Source of the DNA: Prevotella sp. CAG:1092
Lineage (GTDB): Bacteria; Bacteroidota; Bacteroidia; Bacteroidales; Bacteroidaceae
Assembly: GCA_000436915.1 (NCBI GenBank)
Contig: HF994159.1
Span: 5,237-11,235 of the forward strand
DNA: 5,999 nt
Reading direction: 5' to 3'
Shown here piece after piece: positions 1 to 5,999 of this stretch; position 1 is the first letter of the stretch, and the number at the start of each line of letters is the position of its first letter. Below the pieces are notes generated by a model. It ran no database searches and was not told the origin of the DNA. It was given only the letters and a program-made list of their open reading frames with translations. A program made the position numbers and the translations under genes.

Positions 1-2382
1 AAAAATAGCGATATGGCTATGATGGAAATGGCAAGGGTTAGCAATCAAGTGGTGAACAACATCTCAGCTCAAGAAATAAAGCGCACACAAGACAACAACG
101 CCAGCGAGGTGATAAGACGTATTCCGGGAGTAAGTCTTATCGAAGACAAATTTGTGATGGTAAGAGGATTGTCGCAAAGATATAACAATGTGTGGATAAA
201 TGGTGGTGCCGTACCAAGTTCTGAGGCTGACTCGAGAGCTTTCTCGTTCGACATATTGCCAAGTAGCCAAATTGACAACCTCGTGATAGTGAAGTCGCCT
301 TGTGCTGAATATCCAGCTGACTTCACAGGTGGTTTTATACAAATCAATACCAAGGATATTCCTGTAAGAAATACTCTCTCTCTTTCATTAGGAGGCAACT
401 GGAATGACGCCACTTGCTTCCGCAATTTCAAGCATGCCGATCATAGTAGCTCGTTTCCTAATGATGGTAACGTAGGTCTGTTGGGTAGCGGACTGCTAAA
501 CGATTGGCGTGTGAAAACGAAAACTCCTATTGCCGACATAAAGGCTTCTGCCGACTGGAGTCATAAATGGCACATCAACGGCATGAGCGTAGGTATGGTT
601 GGAACTTTGAATTATACATCAGAGACTCGCACATACAAAGATATGCAAAACAACTTGTTTGGTGTCTATGATATTACCAACGACCGCAGCAACTATCTGC
701 GCAACTCTACAGACAACCAATACAACGACAACAAACGCTTGGGTGCTTTGCTCAACCTTGCTTTGCTATCGAAATCTGGCAACAACAAATATGAATTGAA
801 GAATATCTTCAACCGCATAGACAACAACAGATATACAGACCGTTCGGGAGTTAACGCACAATCGGACAACGAAATTGGCGCTGAATATTATTATCGCTCA
901 CGCACCACCACCAACACTCAGCTAACTGGTAAACACACCTTACCTCACGACTTGTTGGAATGGGACCTCAGTTATTCGTATGCCAACCGACGTATGCCTG
1001 ACCGCAAGCACTACACCATTGATGATGCCTTGGAACATGGAACCATGATTCTAACTGCGGGCAACGAGATAAATCGTGAGTTTACCAAGCTCGACGAGCA
1101 TATCATGTCGGCAAACTTCAATGAGAAACACGACTTCAAATTCGGTTCCTTTGAGCCTTCACTCAAGCTTGGTGGATATGGCGAATATCGCTCTCGTAAA
1201 TATAAAACACGTCAGTTTATATACTCATGGGATATGGAAGAGAACACGCTTCCTGCCGACTTCCGCAAGATGGATATGACGGAGCTACTCTCTAATTCCG
1301 ACTACTTTGGCAACGATAAGCTATATCTCTTGGAAGAACAATGCATGCGCAACAATTATAACGGTAACAACCTATTGGGAGCAGGATATATGGCAGCATC
1401 TCTGCCTTTCGGAAAGTTCAACATCTATGCAGGTCTTAGATTTGAATACAACCAGATGGAGCTTATCACAAATCTGCGCGACGACATAGAGAGCCATCAT
1501 AGCCGCTATTATCGCAACCGCGACCTATTTCCTTCAATAAACTCTGTATATAGAATCAACGACAAGAACCAGGTTCGACTCACCTATGGTAAATCAGTAA
1601 ACCGACCAGAGTTTCGCGAAGTATCGCCTTCGGTATACTATGATTTCGACCTTGCTTCGCATGTACAGGGCAACGTAGACCTCAAGTCATGCTACATTCA
1701 TAACATCGACTTACGCTACGAGCTATATCCTTCGAAGAACGAACAGATAACTCTTGCTGCATTCTACAAACGTTTCGACAACCCAATAGAGTGGACATAT
1801 ACCGTGGCAGGAGGAACAAACTTGATTTACTCATACGAGAATGCAAAAAGTGCCAACAACTATGGTGTAGAGTTAGACATTCGTAAGAGTCTTGACTTCA
1901 TCGGATTGCGCAATTTCTCGCTCTCACTAAATGGTGCTCTCATCCACTCGCGAGTAAACTTTGCTAAGGGCTCACGCAACGAGAATCGTCCTATGCAGGG
2001 ACAATCGCCATATCTGATTAATGCAGGTCTCTTCTACAACAACGAGCAACAACAGCTGGTAGTATCATTACTCTACAATCGCATAGGAAAGCGCATTATC
2101 GGAGTTGGTCGTAGCGAAGGTTCATCAGCAAGCGAAGACAACGCTCGTGTACCAGATAGCTACGAGATGCCACGCGATGTTATCGACCTATCGATATCGA
2201 AGAAGTTTGGCGACCACCTTGAGATAAAAGCCAACATCCGCGACTTGTTAGCACAAAGTGTAAGCTACAAGCAATTCGACGATGTGACACTCAAAAACGG
2301 CACTTCAAAAGAGGTAAAACAAATAACCCGTCAATACAAGCCTGGTCGCAACATCGGCCTCTCAGCAACTTGGAAATTCTAA
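1..2382 (+). CDS. TonB-dependent outer-membrane receptor, 5'-truncated by window edge
   Basis: The frame is open from base 1 to the TAA at 2380-2382, giving 793 codons with no visible start; the Met codons near base 13 are internal, because the sequence there is already plug domain. Numbering from the Met at base 13, the plug remnant covers about residues 12-114. It shows the I-P-G-V step (37-40), R-G-L (51-53), the segment A-F-S-F-D-I-L-P-S-S-Q-I-D-N (76-89) and the plug end P-A-D-F-T-G-G-F-I-Q-I-N-T-K (101-114). The rest, about 115-789, is Tyr/Asn-rich alternating beta-barrel sequence ending in Trp-Lys-Phe, the usual terminal aromatic of outer-membrane barrels. Relatives normally carry a signal peptide and a carboxypeptidase-regulatory-like domain before the plug, so roughly 100-200 residues are probably missing; that is inference. 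The family imports large or scarce ligands using TonB/ExbBD energy. Substrate unknown. The co-directional lipoprotein gene downstream is a likely partner. Confidence 0.93.
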   Translation, partial: KNSDMAMMEMARVSNQVVNNISAQEIKRTQDNNASEVIRRIPGVSLIEDKFVMVRGLSQRYNNVWINGGAVPSSEADSRAFSFDILPSSQIDNLVIVKSPCAEYPADFTGGFIQINTKDIPVRNTLSLSLGGNWNDATCFRNFKHADHSSSFPNDGNVGLLGSGLLNDWRVKTKTPIADIKASADWSHKWHINGMSVGMVGTLNYTSETRTYKDMQNNLFGVYDITNDRSNYLRNSTDNQYNDNKRLGALLNLALLSKSGNNKYELKNIFNRIDNNRYTDRSGVNAQSDNEIGAEYYYRSRTTTNTQLTGKHTLPHDLLEWDLSYSYANRRMPDRKHYTIDDALEHGTMILTAGNEINREFTKLDEHIMSANFNEKHDFKFGSFEPSLKLGGYGEYRSRKYKTRQFIYSWDMEENTLPADFRKMDMTELLSNSDYFGNDKLYLLEEQCMRNNYNGNNLLGAGYMAASLPFGKFNIYAGLRFEYNQMELITNLRDDIESHHSRYYRNRDLFPSINSVYRINDKNQVRLTYGKSVNRPEFREVSPSVYYDFDLASHVQGNVDLKSCYIHNIDLRYELYPSKNEQITLAAFYKRFDNPIEWTYTVAGGTNLIYSYENAKSANNYGVELDIRKSLDFIGLRNFSLSLNGALIHSRVNFAKGSRNENRPMQGQSPYLINAGLFYNNEQQQLVVSLLYNRIGKRIIGVGRSEGSSASEDNARVPDSYEMPRDVIDLSISKKFGDHLEIKANIRDLLAQSVSYKQFDDVTLKNGTSKEVKQITRQYKPGRNIGLSATWKF

Positions 2383-2383
2383 G

Positions 2384-2434
2384 AAAGGTAAAAGAGTAAA
2401 AAGGTAAAAGGATAAAAGGGGAAAAAGGTAAAAG
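2384..2434. repeat. Degenerate 8-bp tandem repeat, about 6.4 units
   Basis: Read in steps of eight, the units are AAAGGTAA, AAGAGTAA, AAAGGTAA, AAGGATAA, AAGGGGAA, AAAGGTAA and a partial AAG. Units 1, 3 and 6 are identical, and the 11-mer AAAGGTAAAAG recurs exactly at 2384, 2400 and 2424. The array starts one base after the stop codon of the receptor gene and contains no C. A pyrimidine-rich run, 2435-2460, follows directly and is partly complementary to it: 2425-2429 pairs with 2438-2442, and 2418-2421 pairs with 2443-2446 including one G-U. The array may therefore form the left side of an imperfect 3' hairpin in the mRNA. Its function is not known; repeats with this period can change copy number by slippage. 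Confidence 0.8.
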
Positions 2435-2463
2435 CCCACCTTCCTCATCCCTTCTTCCTTGTC

Positions 2464-2485
2464 CGAAGTCGTTTCTACGGCTTCG
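2464..2485 (+). other. Short intergenic hairpin without a U-tract
   Basis: The 8-bp stem CGAAGTCG / CGGCTTCG, with one G-U pair, encloses the 6-base loop TTTCTA. The following bases are CTCCC and then seven A, so this is not a standard intrinsic terminator on the + strand; no T-run follows it on the - strand either. It lies 87 bases before the lipoprotein start codon. It could be an mRNA processing or stability element between the two co-directional genes, or a chance structure. The pairing is seen; the role is not established. Confidence 0.4.
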
Positions 2486-2572
2486 CTCCCAAAAAAATAA
2501 CTATTGGTGTCCGCTAAAAGTCTAATGAGCATAAATTATCTTCCGCAATGCCGATATCAACAAATATTATTT

Positions 2573-4123
2573 ATGGAAAAGATTAAGTTTTTAGGCATGG
2601 CGAGCCTCATGGTGCTTGCCACATGCATGACCTCATGCAGTAGTGATGACAACAATGGCGATGAAGAAAAACCAAGCCAGAAGTACACATGGTCAACAGA
2701 TGGAGGCATCAAAGCTTGCGACCATCTATTGTTCAGCGAAGTAGACAACAGCGAAAATGTAAACGGCACACAAATAGGAAATGGTGATGCAGAATTTGTG
2801 TTTAAAGGAAAGCAGACTCTTAAGAAAGGCACCTATATACTCAAAGGTTGGGTATATATCGCCAACGGAGCAGAGCTCACCATCGAGCCAGGTACCATCA
2901 TCAAGGGTGATAAGCAGACAAAGGCTTCGCTCATAGCAGAACGTGGCGGTAAACTTATAGCTCAGGGAAGCGCTTCGGAGCCTATAGTATTTACATCAGA
3001 AGAGGCTCCTGGCAACAGAAAGCCTGGTGACTGGGGTGGCGTAATCCTATGCGGTAAGGCTCGCAACAACCAGACAGAGATGCAGATTGAAGGTGGTCCT
3101 CGTACAAAGCATGGTGGCAACGACGATGCCGACAATTCTGGTGTATTGAGCTACGTAAGAATAGAGTTTGCAGGATATCCTTTCAATACCGATCAAGAAA
3201 TCAATGGTCTTACTCTCGGTTCTGTAGGTAGTGGCACCAAGATTGACCACGTGCAGGTTTCATACACTAACGATGACTCATACGAATGGTTTGGTGGTAC
3301 AGTAAACTGCAAATACCTCGTAGCATACCATGGCTGGGACGACGACTTCGATACCGATAATGGCTACTCAGGTGCCGTACAGTATGGTCTCTCTGTTCGT
3401 AACGCCAAGATTGCTGATAAATCACAAAGCAACGGCTTCGAGAGCGACAACAACGCTGGTGGTTCAGATGTTAATCCTTACACCACAGCAACATTCAGCA
3501 ACATCACCTTTATCGGTCCAAAGATGCAGACTGGTGTAAACTTCCAAAACACAACAAATTTCATCACAGGCGGTAAACTCAACCCTAACAATGGTTCTGC
3601 TCTTGGCAAATTTCAAGCAGCTATGCAGATTCGCCGTTCTTCACGCTTGAATGTCATCAACTCTGTAGCTGCAGGATGGCCTATAGGCCTCATCATTGAT
3701 GGTGAAAAGGGCGACACACCAGCTCAGGCTAAAGCAGGCACTATACACTTCCACAACAACGTGTTTGCAGGCATGGATATCATTGGTTCTGACGCTAACA
3801 AGGTGTACGATGATGTACTCTACGATGCAGCCAACAAGAAAGTGTTATATGCCAACAAGAGCTCATATTCTTCAACATTCTTCTATCTCGAAGCTATGAA
3901 GAACAAAGCTTACGACGATGCTTCAGCTCTCTTGCTTACCGACGCTATCAACCTCGGTTCACCATTCATGCCAACAGCAACAAGTCCTTTGCTTAGCGGA
4001 GCATCATTCGATGGCGAGAACATAGCATGGCTCGACAAGGTATCATACGTAGGAGCATTCAACGCAACAGACAACTGGCTCGCAGGTTGGACCAACTTCG
4101 ATCCACAAAATGCAAAATACTAA
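2573..4123 (+). CDS. Surface-exposed lipoprotein with predicted right-handed beta-helix
   Basis: The product is 516 residues. The ATG at 2573 is preferred over an in-frame TTG at 2504 because it puts a compact lipoprotein signal at the N-terminus: Lys3/Lys5, a hydrophobic core at 6-17, then Met-Thr-Ser-Cys with lipidated Cys22. Ser-Ser-Asp-Asp follows, like the Bacteroidota export signal that sends lipoproteins to the cell surface. The DNA before the ATG is A/T-rich without a Shine-Dalgarno sequence, normal for this phylum. Residues 78-141 have beta-helix rungs (L-T-I-E-P-G-T-I-I-K-G at 102-112, G-G-K-L-I-A-Q-G at 125-132, P-I-V-F-T-S at 137-142), then G-D-W-G-G (152-156). An acidic core follows: Asp234, Asp235, Glu238, Trp239-Phe240-Gly241-Gly242, Asp256-258, Asp260 and Asp262. 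The C-terminus reads G-W-T-N-F-D-P-Q-N-A-K-Y. Relatives in Bacteroidota are often left as hypothetical or labelled multidrug transporter, which this soluble, non-membrane sequence does not support. It probably works with the upstream receptor. No catalytic set was recognised. Confidence 0.88.
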   Translation: MEKIKFLGMASLMVLATCMTSCSSDDNNGDEEKPSQKYTWSTDGGIKACDHLLFSEVDNSENVNGTQIGNGDAEFVFKGKQTLKKGTYILKGWVYIANGAELTIEPGTIIKGDKQTKASLIAERGGKLIAQGSASEPIVFTSEEAPGNRKPGDWGGVILCGKARNNQTEMQIEGGPRTKHGGNDDADNSGVLSYVRIEFAGYPFNTDQEINGLTLGSVGSGTKIDHVQVSYTNDDSYEWFGGTVNCKYLVAYHGWDDDFDTDNGYSGAVQYGLSVRNAKIADKSQSNGFESDNNAGGSDVNPYTTATFSNITFIGPKMQTGVNFQNTTNFITGGKLNPNNGSALGKFQAAMQIRRSSRLNVINSVAAGWPIGLIIDGEKGDTPAQAKAGTIHFHNNVFAGMDIIGSDANKVYDDVLYDAANKKVLYANKSSYSSTFFYLEAMKNKAYDDASALLLTDAINLGSPFMPTATSPLLSGASFDGENIAWLDKVSYVGAFNATDNWLAGWTNFDPQNAKY

Positions 4124-4153
4124 ATAATAAAGAATAAAAAACTTAGAAACTGA

Positions 4154-4187
4154 AGTAGGCAACGCCATATATATTAAGCCACCTACT
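4154..4187. repeat. Small inverted repeat AGTAGG / CCTACT
   Basis: AGTAGG at 4154-4159 is complementary to CCTACT at 4182-4187, leaving a 22-base AT-rich interior that includes ATATATAT. It lies in the 3' untranslated region of the lipoprotein gene, before the terminator. The same hexamer forms the tips of the larger palindrome at 4274-4441, so it may be a remnant or short relative of that element. At six base pairs it could also be chance. Confidence 0.3.
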
Positions 4188-4222
4188 ATCAATCACCCTA
4201 CCCCATACTAAAAACCAACATT

Positions 4223-4269
4223 AAAGCCATTTCATGGAGCAATTCCATGAAATGGCTTTTCTTCTTTTT
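4223..4269 (+). terminator. Strong intrinsic terminator after the lipoprotein gene
   Basis: A perfect 16-bp stem (4223-4238 pairing with 4244-4259, right arm TCCATGAAATGGCTTT) surrounds the 5-base loop GCAAT. The T-rich run TTTTCTTCTTTTT follows at 4257-4269. This is a textbook Rho-independent terminator for + strand transcription, 100 bases after the lipoprotein stop codon. The reverse strand gives the same stem, but only scattered T residues follow it, so it would be weak for the convergent antiporter transcript. It marks the likely 3' end of the receptor-lipoprotein unit. Confidence 0.93.
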
Positions 4270-4273
4270 ATTC

Positions 4274-4441
4274 TAAGTAGGTGTTCTTAATTATTTTTAT
4301 ATTTAAGAGTATTAAATAGTATAGTAGATATAATCTCAGATATAAAGGCGCGTAGCGGCTCCTACGTAACTGTTATATGAGGCTATAGATGCTATGGTAG
4401 GTGATGCTGTTATTATATAAATAATTATGAATACCTACTTA
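4274..4441. repeat. 168-base imperfect palindrome, MITE-like element
   Basis: The outer arms 4274-4301 and 4414-4441 are inverted copies matching at 25 of 28 positions. The pairing continues inward. Bases 4303-4320 against 4396-4413 give 10 Watson-Crick and 3 G-U pairs of 18; 4321-4338 against 4378-4395 give 13 and 2 of 18. Then come 4341-4345 with 4373-4377 and the apical stem CGTAG (4351-4355) / CTACG (4362-4366) with a 6-base loop. Both tips read TA next to AGTAGGT / ACCTACT; if the TA steps are a target duplication, the element proper is 4276-4439 (164 bases). There is no room for a transposase. It occupies half of the 333-base space between the two convergent genes, directly after the terminator and 15 bases from the end of the antiporter gene. 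It may be a non-autonomous transposon (MITE), a dispersed palindromic repeat, or a structured RNA. Its identity was not recognised. Confidence 0.7.
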
Positions 4442-4456
4442 TTAACTCATTATGCT

Positions 4457-5999
4457 TTATTTCTCTTCTCCTACCACCCACACGATATCGCCTACTTCGA
4501 AGCGGCGGTTAGGATTTATCATGGTAAGGTTTTTCTGTCCCTCTTCCACTCCCACAACCATGAAGTTATAGCGTTGGCGCACGTTGCTTTCTTTGAGCGT
4601 TTTGCCAACAAGCGGACTATCGGCAGTGATGACGAGCTTCTGAAGTTTCATCTCACGATGTTCGATGTCGGCATCCTCCGGCAATAACTCTGCCTGCATA
4701 GCTGCATTCATTATATTGAGCTGTTCGTCGTTGCCTATAGCTTGCAGCTTATCGCCCACAAAGAGCATCATGTTGCCATCAGGTATGTTTATGCGATGGC
4801 TACCACGCAGAATACTGCTAACATGCACTCCGAAGCGATTGCCGAGCTTGAGTTGAGCAAGGGTTTTGCCAGCCCAAAGCGAATCTACAGGCACTATAAA
4901 CTCCGAGATATGGATATCACGATCAAGGAGATAACCCTCGAAGAGTGGACGACGTTTGCCGCTAACCTGTGCTGCAATATCGCGTGAACGAAGGTTTTGC
5001 ACAAAGAGTCGCTCAAGACGTATGCTACGATGTTTTAGTCGACGCGACAAAGCCATGAGCAATATCACCACAAGTGCGATAGTGATGATTAATGCGTTTT
5101 TGAATCGTGACAGATAGTTGCAGATATAGAATATGAAGCCTGCGCCTATTGCCACACGCACCAAGACTGTAAATATCAACGGCAAACGATTGAGTCGACT
5201 TTCTGTCCATAGGGCTTTAAACTCCTCGCTATGATTTTTCTTCATAATCATAGAACGCAAGAATGGAGAAATCATAGCCACGGTAAGGATACCAGTTATT
5301 CCATTTGCCCACCAATGAAGTTCCCATCCTGGCAGCAGTCTACGCATGAAAGGAAGGAATAACGAAAGCATTATAGCTACTACCGCAACCGAGAGGATTG
5401 AATATATCACCACATTCCACGCCATGGCTTTGAGCAACGCACGCCAATGGTTGTTCTCGGTTTGAGTGGTATGGTGAATAGCTCCCATATGGTCGAGTCG
5501 GCGAATCCATTTACGTGGCAATCTACGTTCCATAAATTCGTAGCATGGTATAGCTGCCTTCATCATATATGGCGTGAGGAAGGTTGTGATAACAGATACC
5601 GCTACGACAACAGGATAAAGGAAGTCGCTTATCACACGAAGCGACAATCCCAACGAGGCTATGATAAAGGCAAACTCACCAATCTGAGCCATAGAGAATC
5701 CGCATCGCATGGCAGTCTTTAGTGGTTGACCGCTAAGCATGAAGCCTATGGTGCCAAAGATGGCTTGACCAACTAATATTGTGAGTACGAGCACAAGAAT
5801 AGGCACGGCATAGCTCACAAGGATAGCAGGATCGACAAGCATACCTACAGAGACAAAGAAGATAGCTCCAAAGAGGTTTTTAACAGGCTCTACTACCGTA
5901 GTAATCTTGTCGGCTTCGATAGTTTCGGCAAGAATGCTTCCCATGACGAAAGCACCAAAGGCAGAGCTGAAGCCTACGGTAGTTGACAATACAGCCATG
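4457..5999 (-). CDS. Kef-type (CPA2) cation:proton antiporter with two TrkA-C-like domains, 5'-truncated by window edge
   Basis: The reading frame runs leftward off the right edge to the TAA at 4459-4457. It shows 513 residues from an internal Met at 5998; relatives are around 740 residues, so some 230 N-terminal residues with the first membrane helices are missing. The visible part has the last helices of the Na+/H+ exchanger domain (about 3-24, 40-85, 96-147). Family motifs are G-A-F-V-M-G-S-I-L-A-E-T (15-26), the segment N-L-F-G-A-I-F-F-V-S-V-G-M (41-53) and A-Q-I-G-E-F-A-F (104-111). Four further helices follow (about 193-215, 231-250, 272-293, 301-318). Two cytosolic TrkA-C/RCK-C-like domains come last, about 365-435 and 450-512, each with a G-K-T-L turn and a V-G-D strand. 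No NAD-binding TrkA-N domain lies between the membrane part and these domains, unlike KefB/KefC. It would exchange K+ or Na+ for H+ at the inner membrane, gated by a ligand on the TrkA-C domains; the ion and ligand are inferred. It converges on the lipoprotein gene. Confidence 0.9.
   Translation of the reverse strand, partial: MAVLSTTVGFSSAFGAFVMGSILAETIEADKITTVVEPVKNLFGAIFFVSVGMLVDPAILVSYAVPILVLVLTILVGQAIFGTIGFMLSGQPLKTAMRCGFSMAQIGEFAFIIASLGLSLRVISDFLYPVVVAVSVITTFLTPYMMKAAIPCYEFMERRLPRKWIRRLDHMGAIHHTTQTENNHWRALLKAMAWNVVIYSILSVAVVAIMLSLFLPFMRRLLPGWELHWWANGITGILTVAMISPFLRSMIMKKNHSEEFKALWTESRLNRLPLIFTVLVRVAIGAGFIFYICNYLSRFKNALIITIALVVILLMALSRRLKHRSIRLERLFVQNLRSRDIAAQVSGKRRPLFEGYLLDRDIHISEFIVPVDSLWAGKTLAQLKLGNRFGVHVSSILRGSHRINIPDGNMMLFVGDKLQAIGNDEQLNIMNAAMQAELLPEDADIEHREMKLQKLVITADSPLVGKTLKESNVRQRYNFMVVGVEEGQKNLTMINPNRRFEVGDIVWVVGEEK

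Noticed and set aside
69..431. 120-codon - strand ORF opposite the receptor plug
   Set aside because: It is fully inside a clearly recognised plug and early-barrel coding region on the + strand, with no independent support.
1..2382. Receptor considered as a standard SusC of a polysaccharide utilisation locus
   Set aside because: The adjacent lipoprotein is not SusD-like, no carbohydrate-active enzyme is visible, and the plug sequence resembles other TonB receptor groups more than SusC.
2464..2485. Hairpin considered as a terminator between receptor and lipoprotein
   Set aside because: No T-run follows on either strand; a C/A-rich stretch follows on +. It is kept only as an unexplained hairpin.
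2504..2572. In-frame upstream extension of the lipoprotein gene from a TTG at 2504
   Set aside because: It would add 23 residues, including polar and Pro/Cys/Arg residues, in front of a good lipoprotein signal peptide and would bury it. The ATG at 2573 gives a normal 22-residue signal to the lipidated Cys.
2500..2572. Possible Bacteroidota promoter (TTG near -33, TAnnTTTG near -7) before the lipoprotein gene
   Set aside because: The only TTG (2504-2506) and the nearest TA-rich box (2532-2539) are too far apart, and the box does not fit TAnnTTTG.
4400..4409. GGTGATGCTG, matching the first ten bases of IS1
   Set aside because: The match stops at ten bases, lies inside the palindrome rather than at its tip, and no IS1 transposase is present; chance is the better explanation.
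4427..4687. 86-codon + strand ORF beginning inside the palindrome
   Set aside because: It mostly lies antisense to the antiporter coding sequence and shows no recognisable protein features.
5447..5722. 91-codon + strand ORF within the antiporter region
   Set aside because: It lies wholly antisense to the conserved antiporter frame; its composition is what a shadow reading would give.

Overview
The window looks like Bacteroidota chromosome, most likely Bacteroidales and plausibly Prevotellaceae. The grounds are a TonB-dependent receptor of the Bacteroidota type, a lipoprotein whose lipidated Cys is followed by Ser-Ser-Asp-Asp (the surface-export pattern of this phylum), no Shine-Dalgarno sequence before the one visible start codon, AT-rich spacers, and a long Kef-type antiporter ending in two TrkA-C-like domains. 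The genus is inferred from overall style and not proven.

Layout. Bases 1-2382 (+) hold the last 793 codons of a TonB-dependent outer-membrane receptor whose N-terminus lies off the left edge. A 190-base spacer follows, with an 8-bp-period purine-rich tandem repeat, a pyrimidine tract and a small hairpin. Bases 2573-4123 (+) encode a complete 516-residue lipoprotein with a predicted right-handed beta-helix. A strong intrinsic terminator at 4223-4269 closes this pair. Immediately after it, 4274-4441 is a 168-base imperfect palindrome with 28-base arms and a TA step at each tip, resembling a MITE or another dispersed palindromic repeat. Bases 4457-5999 (-) encode the C-terminal 513+ residues of a CPA2/Kef-type monovalent cation:proton antiporter. 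It converges on the lipoprotein gene, and its N-terminus lies off the right edge.

How the parts may work together. The receptor and lipoprotein are co-directional, with no U-tract terminator between them and one strong terminator after the second. This suggests a two-gene unit that builds an outer-membrane uptake or binding complex. It would be formally like a SusC/SusD pair, but with a beta-helix protein in place of SusD. The substrate cannot be read from the sequence. The antiporter is an inner-membrane ion-homeostasis protein and is probably unrelated to the pair.

The most unusual parts are the palindromic element, the octamer repeat directly after the receptor stop codon, and the receptor/beta-helix pairing. 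No CRISPR array, tRNA, rRNA, transposase or defence gene is visible.
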